A stretch of 64,000 bases of DNA, from NCBI RefSeq assembly GCF_001648155.1, contig NZ_CP015199.1, positions 1,219,501 through 1,283,500 of the forward strand, in the 5' to 3' direction. A program made the position numbers and the translations under genes. Source of the DNA: Chryseobacterium glaciei (GTDB taxonomy: Bacteria > Bacteroidota > Bacteroidia > Flavobacteriales > Weeksellaceae). The notes beneath the pieces were generated by a model. That model saw only the letters and a list, made by a program, of their open reading frames with translations, had not been told where the DNA came from and did no database searches. Of this stretch, positions 1 to 9,552 are shown piece by piece. The number at the start of each line of letters is the position of its first letter. The stretch's first letter is position 1.

Positions 1-147
1 AAAGGGAATGGCGACGGACAACTTTTAGTTTTCTTCATTATGGTGGTGGCTGCTGCGGAAGTAGCAGTAGGTTTGGCAATTATTGCTATGCTATATAGAA
101 ATACCCGTTCTGTGGATGTAAGTATATTTAATAAATTAAGAGGATAA
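1..147 (+). CDS. nuoK: NADH-quinone oxidoreductase subunit K, C-terminal part
   Basis: This is the 3' end of a gene cut by the window edge; reading frame 1 is open from base 1 to a TAA at 145-147. About 48 residues remain, with a membrane helix rich in Val and Ala containing a Glu ([11 protein letters not shown]), which is the conserved charged residue of the last NuoK helix, followed by a short basic tail. NuoK is a small antiporter-like (MrpC-like) membrane subunit of respiratory complex I. The gene lies 2 bases before nuoL, which is the standard nuoK-L-M-N order. Confidence 0.9.
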   Translation, partial: KGNGDGQLLVFFIMVVAAAEVAVGLAIIAMLYRNTRSVDVSIFNKLRG

Positions 148-149
148 GA

Positions 150-2063
150 ATGGAAAATTTAGTGTATGCAATAGTACTTTTACCACTTTTAGGTTTTCTT
201 ATTAACGGTTTATTCGGGAAAAATCTTCCAAAGATAGTTGTTGGAAGTTTGGCTACGATTGCTGTTTTCGGATCTTTCTGTATCGCAGTAAGCCTTTTCA
301 TGAATTTCGATTCTGAAAGCCAGCCTGTAATTGTAAAAGCTTTTGAATGGTTTAGAGTAAATGGAATTCAGATCAATTTTGGTTTCCAGATCGATCAATT
401 ATCATTAATGATGATTATGGTCATCACAGGAATCGGATCTTTGATTCACCTGTACTCTATCGGATATATGAGTCATGATAAAGGTTTCTATAAGTTTTTT
501 ACTTATTTAAATCTATTTATCTTCTCAATGTTATTATTAGTAATGGGAAGCAACTACCTTATCTTATTCATCGGATGGGAAGGTGTAGGATTGTGTTCTT
601 ATTTATTGATCGGATTTTGGTATACCAACGAAGAATATGGTAAAGCGGCAAGAAAAGCTTTCATCATGAACAGAATTGGTGACTTAGCATTATTGATCGG
701 TATCTTTATGATCGCTTCTCAAACCAATGCGGTAGATTATCTTACAGTAGCTCAAAACGCAGGAAAATTTGAATTAGACGGATCTGTAATTATCTTTATT
801 ACGGCGAGTTTATTTATCGGTGCAACTGGTAAATCGGCTCAGGTTCCTTTATATACTTGGTTACCGGACGCGATGGCAGGACCAACTCCTGTATCAGCAT
901 TGATCCACGCGGCAACGATGGTTACGGCAGGTATTTATTTAGTGGTAAGATCAAACTTCTTATTTACTTTAGCACCAACCGTTCAGGACGGAATCTTATT
1001 AATAGGATTCTTAACCGCTGCTTTAGCTGGTTTCTATGCTCTTCGTCAAAACGATATCAAAAAAGTATTGGCATATTCTACAGTTTCACAACTTGGATTT
1101 ATGTTCATTGCTTTAGGATTAGGAGCCTACACAACAGCAATGTTCCACGTAATGACGCACGCTTTCTTCAAAGCATTGTTATTCTTAGGAGCAGGTTCTG
1201 TAATTCACGCAATGAGCAACGAGCAGGATATGCGTTTCATGGGAGGTCTTAAAAAGTACATTCCTATTACTCACGCTACATTCCTTATCGGAACATTGGC
1301 AATTTCAGGATTCCCTTTATTATCAGGGATGATTTCTAAAGACGAAATTTTAGTGGCTGCTTATGCTAAAAACCCTATTTACTGGGTAATGTTATTCATT
1401 TTAGCGGCAATCACTGCAACCTATATGTTCAGACTGTATTACCTGACTTTCCACGGAGAGTTCAGAGGTACAGAAGATCAGAAACACCATTTACATGAAA
1501 GTCCGACAAGCATGACATTACCATTGATCGTCTTGGCTATTCTTTCTGTATTGGGTGGATTAATTAACCTTCCTCACTTCATCGGACATGGTCATTATGC
1601 TAAACTAATGGAATGGCTTAAACCTGTTCTTACCGAGGAAAGTTTCAAACAAATGGAAAATACCCTTTCAGGAGTTCCTTTTAATACTGAAATGATCCTT
1701 CTTGGAGCAACAGTATTAATGTTCTTCGCTGTTTGGTTTATTGTGAAAAATACTTATGTAAATAAGAAGAAAATGGCTCTTGCTGAAGAGAACTACACCG
1801 GATGGGAAAAGCTTTCTGCTAAAAAACTATATGTAGACGAACTTTACAATGCATTAATTGTAAAAACTGTTGAAGGATTAGGACGTGGAGGAAAGATGTT
1901 TGATAAGGGAATACTGGATCGTTTCGTTGACTTTGTGGGCGAAGGCGCTGAAGACAGCGGTAGATCTATGAAACGTATCCAAAACGGAAACGTTGAGACA
2001 TACATACTTATCATGTCTTTAGCTGTGGGAATTATACTGATTGTTAACTTTATATTACAATAA
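150..2063 (+). CDS. nuoL: NADH-quinone oxidoreductase subunit L (complex I membrane arm)
   Basis: NuoL is the distal antiporter-like subunit of complex I and takes part in proton pumping coupled to NADH:quinone electron transfer. The 637-residue protein is almost entirely hydrophobic helices. It shows the conserved helix-5 glutamate in GWEGVGLCS (residues 142-150, Glu144) and the Lys228-containing segment TGKSAQVPLYTWLPDAM followed by GPTPVSALIHAATMV. The C-terminal 100 residues include the lateral amphipathic helix region and a last anchor helix. It follows nuoK by 2 bases and its stop overlaps the nuoM start by one base (TAATG), so translation of the two is probably coupled. Confidence 0.97.
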   Translation: MENLVYAIVLLPLLGFLINGLFGKNLPKIVVGSLATIAVFGSFCIAVSLFMNFDSESQPVIVKAFEWFRVNGIQINFGFQIDQLSLMMIMVITGIGSLIHLYSIGYMSHDKGFYKFFTYLNLFIFSMLLLVMGSNYLILFIGWEGVGLCSYLLIGFWYTNEEYGKAARKAFIMNRIGDLALLIGIFMIASQTNAVDYLTVAQNAGKFELDGSVIIFITASLFIGATGKSAQVPLYTWLPDAMAGPTPVSALIHAATMVTAGIYLVVRSNFLFTLAPTVQDGILLIGFLTAALAGFYALRQNDIKKVLAYSTVSQLGFMFIALGLGAYTTAMFHVMTHAFFKALLFLGAGSVIHAMSNEQDMRFMGGLKKYIPITHATFLIGTLAISGFPLLSGMISKDEILVAAYAKNPIYWVMLFILAAITATYMFRLYYLTFHGEFRGTEDQKHHLHESPTSMTLPLIVLAILSVLGGLINLPHFIGHGHYAKLMEWLKPVLTEESFKQMENTLSGVPFNTEMILLGATVLMFFAVWFIVKNTYVNKKKMALAEENYTGWEKLSAKKLYVDELYNALIVKTVEGLGRGGKMFDKGILDRFVDFVGEGAEDSGRSMKRIQNGNVETYILIMSLAVGIILIVNFILQ

Positions 2064-3556
2064 TGTCTGGTTTATTATTAACATTATTACTATTACCTCT
2101 AGTAGGTTCGGGACTGGTTTTTGCCTGGAAAGACAAATCCAGCAAATATTTGGCATTAGGAATTGCATTGGTTCAAATGCTTATTACGTTTTACATCGCA
2201 GCGGATTTCGATTTTAATCCAACGGTAGACAGCGTATTACAGCACGAGATCAATTATCCTTGGTCACAATTTATTAAAAGCTCTCTTCATTTCGGAATTG
2301 ACGGAATGAGCTTGCTGCTTTTATTATTGACCAACATCTTAACACCGATCATCATTTTATCTTCATTTAATGAAAATGTGAGTTACAGAAACTCTTTCTA
2401 TGGTTTGATCTTGCTTATGCAGTTCGGATTGGTTGGAGTTTTCACCTCTTTGGACGGCTTACTGTTCTACATTTTCTGGGAAGTAACTTTGATCCCAATT
2501 TGGTTTATTGCCGGACTTTGGGGGCAGGAAAATAAAAGATTGGAATTCACTACGAAATTCTTTGTCTATACATTCGTTGGATCTTTATTCATGTTGGTAG
2601 GATTGATTTATGTTTACAATCATTCTGCATCATTTGCATTAACAGATCTATACAATGCTACATTAAACGAAACTCAACAGACTGTGGTCTTCTGGTTTAT
2701 TTTCTTTGCTTTTGCAGTGAAATTACCGGTATTCCCTTTCCACACATGGCAGCCTGATACTTATACCTACTCTCCTACTCAAGGATCGATGTTGTTATCT
2801 GGTATTATGCTAAAGATGGCGGTTTATGGAGTTCTTCGTTACTTATTACCAATTACTCCAATTCCAATTGCAGGAATTTCAGGACAAATTGTAATCATTC
2901 TTGCAATCGTAGGAATTGTTCACGGAGCATTAATTGCAATCATCCAGACAGATATGAAGAGAATCATTGCATATTCTTCTTTCTCTCACGTTGGATTGAT
3001 GGTAGCAGGTATCTTTGCTTCTGCAGTAGTTACTTTAAGAGGATCATTCACAATCGAAGGTGCTGAAGGAGCTTTAGTACAAACTTTTGCTCACGGTATC
3101 AACGTGGTAGGTTTATTCTACTGTTGTGATATTTTATATAAAAGATTTAAATCAAGAGACATCAGACAAATGGGAGGTTTAGCGAAAGTGGCGCCGAAGT
3201 TTGCTGTATTATTCTTGATCATTGTATTAGGTTCAATGGGAGTTCCATTAACCAACGGATTCATCGGAGAATTTATCTTGTTGAAATCTGTATATGATTT
3301 TAACGGATTAGCAGCAGTAATCGCTGGTCTTACGGTAATTCTTTGTGCTGTTTACTTATTGAGATTCTACGGAAAAGCAATGTTTGGAGAAGGGAATGAT
3401 GCCGTATTAAGCACAGCAAAAGATCTATCTGCAGTAGAATTTTCTGTATTGGCAAGTATCGCAGTTTTCGTGATCTTACTAGGTGTTTTTCCACAACCGG
3501 TAATTACAATGGTAAGTAGCTCAGTGAAGTTTATCTACACAGCTATGGCTAATTAG
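2063..3556 (+). CDS. nuoM: NADH-quinone oxidoreductase subunit M
   Basis: NuoM is the second antiporter-like subunit of the complex I membrane arm. The 497-residue protein has the usual 14-helix hydrophobicity, with the conserved glutamate in FYIFWEVTLIPIWF (Glu140) and the helix-7/8 segment FAVKLPVFPFHTWQPDTY carrying the central lysine. The segment IQTDMKRIIAYSSFSHVG is also typical of the family. The ATG shares one base with the nuoL stop. It is followed by a 98-base gap before nuoN, longer than any other gap in this operon and containing a heptamer array. Confidence 0.97.
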   Translation: MSGLLLTLLLLPLVGSGLVFAWKDKSSKYLALGIALVQMLITFYIAADFDFNPTVDSVLQHEINYPWSQFIKSSLHFGIDGMSLLLLLLTNILTPIIILSSFNENVSYRNSFYGLILLMQFGLVGVFTSLDGLLFYIFWEVTLIPIWFIAGLWGQENKRLEFTTKFFVYTFVGSLFMLVGLIYVYNHSASFALTDLYNATLNETQQTVVFWFIFFAFAVKLPVFPFHTWQPDTYTYSPTQGSMLLSGIMLKMAVYGVLRYLLPITPIPIAGISGQIVIILAIVGIVHGALIAIIQTDMKRIIAYSSFSHVGLMVAGIFASAVVTLRGSFTIEGAEGALVQTFAHGINVVGLFYCCDILYKRFKSRDIRQMGGLAKVAPKFAVLFLIIVLGSMGVPLTNGFIGEFILLKSVYDFNGLAAVIAGLTVILCAVYLLRFYGKAMFGEGNDAVLSTAKDLSAVEFSVLASIAVFVILLGVFPQPVITMVSSSVKFIYTAMAN

Positions 3557-3623
3557 AAATTAAAAGATTTAAAAATTAAAAAATTAAGAGAGAGTATGAA
3601 ATTTAGGACCTATTTTTATTCTG

Positions 3624-3651
3624 AATTTCAGTTCTCAAATCTCAAATCTAT
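3624..3651 (+). repeat. Heptamer array in the nuoM-nuoN gap
   Basis: Four adjacent 7-base units AATTTCA, GTTCTCA, AATCTCA and AATCTAT run through this stretch, ending 3 bases before the nuoN start codon. It lies in the ribosome-binding region of nuoN and is one of at least nine arrays with exact 7-base period in the window. Confidence 0.6.
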
Positions 3652-3654
3652 ATT

Positions 3655-5034
3655 ATGAGTGTTTTAATTATTGTTTTCCTAACGGCAATTGTTGCGTTAT
3701 TTTCAGGAGTTTTCGAACAAGGAAAATTCGCAAGATACATTGGGATTTTTGGATTAATCATCGCATTGTATGTAAGCTTCATGCCAGGACTTGCTTTTTT
3801 CGAAAAGTACAGACACATGTATGATTATACTGCAAATACTGCCTTATTTACAAAAATATCAATTGTAACTACTTTATTATTATTCTTTTTGGGAGGTTTT
3901 GCATTCAGCAATCACAGAAGCCACCAGTCAGAATTGTATGCATTGATGTTATTTGCTCTTTGTGGAGGAATTACCCTTTTCGGTTTCCAAAACTTAGTAA
4001 CATTATTCTTAGGAGTAGAAATTCTTTCCATTCCTTTATATGTAATGGCAGGTACCAACAAAACTGATCTAAGATCAAACGAAGCTTCTATCAAATATTT
4101 CCTAATGGGTGCATTTGCAACAGGATTCCTCTTGTTTGGTATTGCGTTTATCTATGGAAGTACAGGAACTTTCGATTTATATAAAATTCATGATTTTGGA
4201 ACTCAGAATCCTAAAAATGTAATGTTCATTTTGGGAGTTCTATTAATGCTTTGTGCAATGGCTTTTAAAGTTGCATTAGCACCTTTCCACATGTGGAGTC
4301 CTGATGTTTATTCAGGTTCACCATCATTGATTACTGCTTTCATGGCAAGTGTTGTGAAAATCTCAGGATTCTATGCGTTATTCAGATTAATGACGATTGG
4401 TTTCGCAGGCGTTACTCATGACTGGATCAATGTATTCGGAGTATTCCTAATCATCACCTTATTCTTAGCCAACGCAATGGGTCTTGCACAGACTAATGCG
4501 AAGAGAATGTTGGCCTATTCATCAGTTTCTCACGCAGGATACATCGGTTTGGTTTTCTTCGGAATGACGAGCCTTTCTACGTATAACTTAGCATTTTATT
4601 TATTTGCTTATTCGTTATCTACAGTAGGTGTATTTATGTGTTTGATCTGGGTAGAAAAATTAAAGAGAGAAACTTCTTTCGGAGCATTCAAAGGATTGGC
4701 AAAATCTGAGCCTTTGTTGGCAACAGTTGCAGCAATCTCATTGCTTTCAATGGCTGGAGTTCCTTTAACAGCAGGTTTCATGGGTAAATTTTCTTTATTT
4801 TCTCAGGCGATGAACGGAGCAGCTTTCTTAGTATTGGTAGCCGTTTTAGGTTCTGCAATTTCAATTGCTTTTTATCTAAGACTAATTGTTGCGATGTTCT
4901 TCTTTAAAGAAACAACGTTTAAAACATCAGAAAAAGTAACCTTAACTTATAATATTGTTGCAGTTTTCATTATCGCTTCAATTATTATGCTAGGAATCTT
5001 CCCGGATCTGTTTGCAAAGCAGTTCGGATTGTAA
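3655..5034 (+). CDS. nuoN: NADH-quinone oxidoreductase subunit N
   Basis: NuoN is the third antiporter-like subunit of complex I, next to the quinone-binding module. The 459-residue protein has about 14 hydrophobic helices, the conserved glutamate in FLGVEILSIPLYVMAG (Glu122) and the lysine-containing segment AFKVALAPFHMWSPDVYSG. It is the last gene of the nuo operon: a strong hairpin terminator begins 18 bases after the stop. The ATG at 3655 immediately follows an AT-rich repeat stretch without a Shine-Dalgarno sequence, which is usual for Bacteroidetes. Confidence 0.96.
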   Translation: MSVLIIVFLTAIVALFSGVFEQGKFARYIGIFGLIIALYVSFMPGLAFFEKYRHMYDYTANTALFTKISIVTTLLLFFLGGFAFSNHRSHQSELYALMLFALCGGITLFGFQNLVTLFLGVEILSIPLYVMAGTNKTDLRSNEASIKYFLMGAFATGFLLFGIAFIYGSTGTFDLYKIHDFGTQNPKNVMFILGVLLMLCAMAFKVALAPFHMWSPDVYSGSPSLITAFMASVVKISGFYALFRLMTIGFAGVTHDWINVFGVFLIITLFLANAMGLAQTNAKRMLAYSSVSHAGYIGLVFFGMTSLSTYNLAFYLFAYSLSTVGVFMCLIWVEKLKRETSFGAFKGLAKSEPLLATVAAISLLSMAGVPLTAGFMGKFSLFSQAMNGAAFLVLVAVLGSAISIAFYLRLIVAMFFFKETTFKTSEKVTLTYNIVAVFIIASIIMLGIFPDLFAKQFGL

Positions 5035-5052
5035 GAATCAACATAAAAATAT

Positions 5053-5082
5053 AAAAGCACAACCTTCAAGTTGTGCTTTTTT
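5053..5082 (+). terminator. Terminator of the nuo operon
   Basis: An 11-base perfect stem, AAAAGCACAAC paired with GTTGTGCTTTT, closes a 6-base loop and is followed by further T residues. It begins 18 bases after the nuoN stop and fits a Rho-independent terminator. Confidence 0.85.
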
Positions 5083-5108
5083 CATAACTTTACTTTAAAT
5101 TTCAACTT

Positions 5109-7415
5109 TTGTCAAATCTTTACAAAAAAGATGCTCCATTTCAGGTTTTTATATCATTCAAAAAATATTTGGATGTTCTTGAGCATATTCGATATAACGA
5201 CAGATTAGAATACCGTGTTAATTACGCTGAATCTTTAATTGAAAAAACCAAAAACTTTAAAGAACTTAAAGAAGGTTTTCAGGATACTGCATTATTAGAC
5301 AAACATGAAGATCTCATCAGGCTTTTATTGGCCGACCTATTTCCGACAGGTTTAACGAATAATGAAATAAAAGCGGCAAGTATTCCGCTTTCAAATATCA
5401 CTTTTAATTATACCGAAAGGTTTAAAAACATCCTTAAAGACGCCGGAAAAGATTTTGAAATAGAGCTTAGAAATATCGATGACGATGAGTTTTATGTATT
5501 TTGCTGCTGTCTAATTTTACAGAGTTATTTCAAAAAAGATATAAAAAGTACTTTTCCGTTTTATTATGACATTCCCAACAAACTGGGAATCATGAAGCAT
5601 TATAAAATTACGGTGAATTCTGATTTTACCGAACTTTTTCCTACAGATAAGGCCACTATACCAACAGATGAAGTTATTGATATGCTTTTAGAGAATATTG
5701 ATGATTTTAAACTTTGGAAAAAACACTTTCCGTCACAATCTTGGTTATTGAAAGGTTTTACCATTATTTCCCTTGTAGATTGTACCTCGGAAGTTGCATT
5801 GTCAGATTTGAAATCAAGCATGATACAGATCGACCCTGAAAATTTGAATCCTGATGAAAATTTAACCGAAATATTCAAATCCTATTTTGATGTTCCGGAA
5901 CTTAATTTTGGGTTAATGCTTTTCAATAAAAAAGATCAGAGCCTTGAAAAACTTCCGATTTATGAAAACGTTTTTACCAATCATATTTTAGATTTCTGGA
6001 TTAATGCTTTTGATGAAGAAACAAGGAAAAATACGTTTGATAATTTAAATCATAATTCTAAAGCAATCGTTGTTTCAAATGTTGATAAGTTGGATGAGGA
6101 AATAAAAAATATAGCTTCTTTCAACATTTTAAAGGATAATAACATCAACAGTTTCATGGTAATTCCTATTATGAAAGATAACGAATTATTAGCAATTATG
6201 GAATTTACTTCTCCCCATGCTAATAGTTTCAACGGATTAAAACTTAAAAAACTCGAGTTTTTTACTGACATGATTCTTTTTTCAATCAACCGATTCAGTT
6301 TTGAGAAAAATTATCAGATCGAAGCCATTATTCAGCGAGAATATACCTCCATACATGACAGTGTTGTATGGAAATTTAGAAATGAAGCAGAAAAATATTT
6401 CAACGCTTCTTTAGGTAAAAAAATATATACTTTAAAACAGATTTCATTTAAAAATCTTACGCCACTTTTTGGTTTTTCGGATATCCGTTCGTCTTCGGAA
6501 AAACGTTTTAATTTAATGCTTGAGGATCTTAATCAGCAGATTGACGGTCTTCATGATATTTTTTCATTAATTAACTCAGATTCTGAAAAATATTTATTGG
6601 CTTTGGATATATTTGAGAATGAATTAAACAACGAAATAAAAGCAGATACAGAGCAACGTCTCCAAAGATTATTGAGAGAAGAAATACACCCTTATTTGCA
6701 GGGAAAACTGGAAGTACAGGCAAGTGGAGAAATCAAAACAAAGATCAAAGATTATTTTACACAGGTTTTCACTCAAAGTGATCTGTTTTATGCGAATAGA
6801 AAAAGCTTAGATGATTCTATCACTCTGGTTAATCGAAAATTGGCTGATGTATTGGATGAAAATCAGGTAAAAGCCCAACAGATCTTTCCACATTATTATG
6901 AGAGATTTAAATCAGACGGAATAGAGCATAATTTATTCACAGGTCATAATATTGCTCCAGAACTTCATTATTCATCAAAAATCGTTCATCAGTTAAGATA
7001 TTGGCAATTGAAAACCGTCTGCAAAATGGAGCAGGATTTTCAAAGTTTCAAAAAAGATCTGCCGATTTCTTTAGATATTGCTTCATTGATTTTTGTTTAT
7101 AACGAAAAAATAGACATCCGTTTCCGAATGGATGAAAAGCGTTTTGACGTAGACGGAGCTTACAATTCGTACTATGAAATTATCAAAAAACGTCTTGATA
7201 AAGCCCACATAAAAGATTCAACGGAAAGAATTACCTGTCCCGGAAAAATCACAATCGTGTATTTCGGAATGGAAAATCAAAAGGAATATTTGGATTATAT
7301 TTCCAGACTTCAGAAAAAAGGAATTCTTCAGTCTGATGTAGAATTTTTGAGGGTTGAAGATTTGCAGGGAATTACAGGATTATTGGCGTTGAGAATATCT
7401 TTAGTTCAAATTTAA
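5109..7415 (+). CDS. Large GAF-domain protein of unknown function
   Basis: This is a soluble protein of 768 residues without signal peptide or membrane helix. The clearest domain is a GAF-like segment at about residues 265-395, with sheet-helix alternation and the typical ending NSFMVIPIMKDNELLAIMEF before a long helix. N- and C-terminal regions are helical and I cannot assign them. The start is a TTG; no ATG precedes the first conserved-looking residues, so TTG is the best choice. It sits between the nuo terminator and a convergent bestrophin gene whose 3' end overlaps it by 4 bases. GAF domains bind small ligands, but the ligand and output here are unknown. Confidence 0.7.
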   Translation: MSNLYKKDAPFQVFISFKKYLDVLEHIRYNDRLEYRVNYAESLIEKTKNFKELKEGFQDTALLDKHEDLIRLLLADLFPTGLTNNEIKAASIPLSNITFNYTERFKNILKDAGKDFEIELRNIDDDEFYVFCCCLILQSYFKKDIKSTFPFYYDIPNKLGIMKHYKITVNSDFTELFPTDKATIPTDEVIDMLLENIDDFKLWKKHFPSQSWLLKGFTIISLVDCTSEVALSDLKSSMIQIDPENLNPDENLTEIFKSYFDVPELNFGLMLFNKKDQSLEKLPIYENVFTNHILDFWINAFDEETRKNTFDNLNHNSKAIVVSNVDKLDEEIKNIASFNILKDNNINSFMVIPIMKDNELLAIMEFTSPHANSFNGLKLKKLEFFTDMILFSINRFSFEKNYQIEAIIQREYTSIHDSVVWKFRNEAEKYFNASLGKKIYTLKQISFKNLTPLFGFSDIRSSSEKRFNLMLEDLNQQIDGLHDIFSLINSDSEKYLLALDIFENELNNEIKADTEQRLQRLLREEIHPYLQGKLEVQASGEIKTKIKDYFTQVFTQSDLFYANRKSLDDSITLVNRKLADVLDENQVKAQQIFPHYYERFKSDGIEHNLFTGHNIAPELHYSSKIVHQLRYWQLKTVCKMEQDFQSFKKDLPISLDIASLIFVYNEKIDIRFRMDEKRFDVDGAYNSYYEIIKKRLDKAHIKDSTERITCPGKITIVYFGMENQKEYLDYISRLQKKGILQSDVEFLRVEDLQGITGLLALRISLVQI

Positions 7416-8335
7416 TCAACAAAATAAGAATCCGGTTTCTTCAATTCACCTTGCGGAATTTCTGCCTGTTCGAAAATAGAAAACTCAATCGTTCGGCAAA
7501 TACTGTTCAAAGCAAGATCATTTTCTTCCTCACCAAATGGTTCTGCAATCTCCTGAATAATAGCATCTAAAGCAATAAAAGTATAACTTATCAACAGCAC
7601 AATCAAAGGCATCATCCAGCCAAGGCTGTCAACCAATCCAAAAGGCAGCCAAAAACAGTATAAATAAACGGTTCTGTGCAGTAAAACGCTGTAAGCAAAA
7701 GGCAAAGGAGTATTGTAAATTCTCTCGCAACCACCGGAAATATTAGAAAACTGATTCAACTGATGATCCAATGAAGTCAAAATAATCGTGTCGATATTTC
7801 CTTTTTTATTCTGCTCGTTCAGCCAATCTGCAATAAACCCCAATATAATACTTGGAATGAATTTTTTCCCCTCCAATTGCTTAACCTGCTCAGGAGAAAG
7901 CAATCGCAAAAGGTGCTCAGTGTCGGATTTATCTCTTAATTGATAATTTAATGACCAGCAAAATGCCGAAATTATTTTTACAATTTTTCGTTTTTCTTCT
8001 TTAGCTTCGGGAGAATTATTATTTATTAATGAAAAAATCTGTCTTGTAAGAGATCGAGTTTCAATAACCAACAGTCCCCAAAGTTTCCTTCCTTCCCAAT
8101 AACGGTCATAGCTTGCAGAATTACAGAATCCCATAAAAATGGCTAAAGCTAAACCTATCAATGTAAAAATTGTAGGATTAAGATGAACTTTATAATCGTA
8201 AATTTTTCCTTTAAAAAGGTAAACCGCGAAAGAAAACAACGTAATAAGAACAAGCTGGACAATAATTTTCTTCAATACAGAACCTTTCCATATGAATAAC
8301 ATTTTCAGCCAATTCGTACGCTGTCTTACAATCAT
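7412..8335 (-). CDS. Bestrophin-family anion channel
   Basis: This 307-residue membrane protein belongs to the bestrophin (UPF0187) family. It carries the marker FCNSASYDRYWEGRKLWG at about residues 70-87, two N-terminal helices, a long soluble helical middle and a second membrane pair near residues 215-255 (DSLGWMMPLIVLLISYTF), followed by IAEPFGEEENDLAL, the conserved acidic segment of bestrophins. Bacterial bestrophins form pentameric ion channels in the inner membrane. The start is 21 bases after the stop of the HD/Pycsar-effector-like gene on the same strand, so the two are probably co-transcribed. The 3' end overlaps the convergent GAF gene by 4 bases. Confidence 0.88.
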   Translation of the reverse strand: MIVRQRTNWLKMLFIWKGSVLKKIIVQLVLITLFSFAVYLFKGKIYDYKVHLNPTIFTLIGLALAIFMGFCNSASYDRYWEGRKLWGLLVIETRSLTRQIFSLINNNSPEAKEEKRKIVKIISAFCWSLNYQLRDKSDTEHLLRLLSPEQVKQLEGKKFIPSIILGFIADWLNEQNKKGNIDTIILTSLDHQLNQFSNISGGCERIYNTPLPFAYSVLLHRTVYLYCFWLPFGLVDSLGWMMPLIVLLISYTFIALDAIIQEIAEPFGEEENDLALNSICRTIEFSIFEQAEIPQGELKKPDSYFVD

Positions 8336-8356
8336 TTTTTTATATTAAATTAAAAA

Positions 8357-9526
8357 TTATAGCGAAAGAAAAGCATACGCAAAAGACAGAACGGAAATAA
8401 TAATTCCGGCCATAAAAATCTGATATGTGATCGATAAAAGCTTATATTTTCTGTCTAAAACTTTCCCCAAATAATACAAATCCTTCACCATAGAATCGTA
8501 GATATACTCTCTGTCTTGAATCAGGTCTTTCATTGCATCATGAAAATCTCCAAACAGCATTTGATGGAAATTTCCGAAGAATAAAAGATTCACTTTTCTA
8601 TCTTTAACATCTTGATTGCTAAAATTGGTCTTGGTAACGTTCGGTTTTGTAGATAAAATAGCAAAAATGATCGTCAAAACACTCGATAAAAGCAAAACAA
8701 AGCTCGGAATAATAAGATGTGAGTTTTTCGGAGTATCCAGTTTAGGAACCAAAACAGAAAGACAAACCGAAATAATGATCGCATTTACAGAAAGTAAAAT
8801 ATTCGCTTTGCTGTCGGCAATATCGCTTAATCTTGTGTGATTATTCAATGTTACTCTGAACAAAGTATCAACACTTCTGTCAGATTTTGGCTCTTTTGGT
8901 TCTTTTTTGCTGTCGGAATTATCTTTTTTATCATCTTCTTTTTCTAATTTTTTCTCGATCTTTTTGATGTTTTTCTTTTTCAAAGGATTCCAGTTTTCTT
9001 TGGCATAATCGGTGTAATATTGGTGCTTATTTTTAAGCATATCCAGATTTCCCTCATTCCATTCGTCGTTTGAAAAACATCTTACGTTGGTCAACTCCCA
9101 CTCTTTTCTCAAAGAATCAGAAATATCATTATAATCATGACTTGCAAAATGACTACAATCTGCGTCTTTAGCTATTTTTTCTAAAAGATTTTGAGGTTCG
9201 TACGTAATTTTAGTCGCTAAAATCAGCTTAGAAACATCTTCAATATAATTTTCCGAATAATTTTCTTTTTGTAGAAAATCTTTCAGGATCTCTACTCCTT
9301 TTTCTTCATGATTCTGAGCGCACTCAATGTAGCCCGTATCATGAAACCAAAGCGCTAACAATACTTTTTCCTGATCCTCATTGGATACAGGTGTATTTTT
9401 CATAATTTCTTCAGCTTTGTTTACCGTATATGTGGTATGAATAAAATTATGATAAAAATATACCGAAGATAACTTATCTTTGAATAAGATTTCAACATAA
9501 TCTTTGGCTTTGTGTAAAATGCTCAT
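8357..9526 (-). CDS. HD-domain protein fused to a Pycsar-effector-like membrane domain
   Basis: The first half (residues 1-180) is an HD-superfamily metal hydrolase with His26/His30, the HD pair His62-Asp63 in LWFHDTGY and a downstream Asp in KIAKDADCSHFA. A highly charged Lys/Glu/Asp linker follows (residues 183-218). The second half carries the signature RVTLNNHTRLSDIADSKAN and membrane helices at about 242-262, 271-292 and 368-388. This matches the PycTM effector domain of cyclic-pyrimidine (Pycsar) defence systems as I know the family. No cyclase gene is seen nearby. The gene is first in a pair with the bestrophin channel. Start codons of this gene and the divergent 9553 gene are only 26 bases apart. 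Domain assignment is from recognisable motifs; function is inferred. Confidence 0.8.
   Translation of the reverse strand: MSILHKAKDYVEILFKDKLSSVYFYHNFIHTTYTVNKAEEIMKNTPVSNEDQEKVLLALWFHDTGYIECAQNHEEKGVEILKDFLQKENYSENYIEDVSKLILATKITYEPQNLLEKIAKDADCSHFASHDYNDISDSLRKEWELTNVRCFSNDEWNEGNLDMLKNKHQYYTDYAKENWNPLKKKNIKKIEKKLEKEDDKKDNSDSKKEPKEPKSDRSVDTLFRVTLNNHTRLSDIADSKANILLSVNAIIISVCLSVLVPKLDTPKNSHLIIPSFVLLLSSVLTIIFAILSTKPNVTKTNFSNQDVKDRKVNLLFFGNFHQMLFGDFHDAMKDLIQDREYIYDSMVKDLYYLGKVLDRKYKLLSITYQIFMAGIIISVLSFAYAFLSL
9475..9482 (+). promoter_or_regulatory. Possible -7 element for the 9553 gene
   Basis: TATCTTTG fits TAnnTTTG but lies inside the divergent HD-domain gene, 70 bases before the ATG at 9553. 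It is offered because the 26-base divergent gap itself contains no such element. Confidence 0.3.
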
Positions 9527-9552
9527 TCCTGAATTTTTGTTATTGTAAATTT

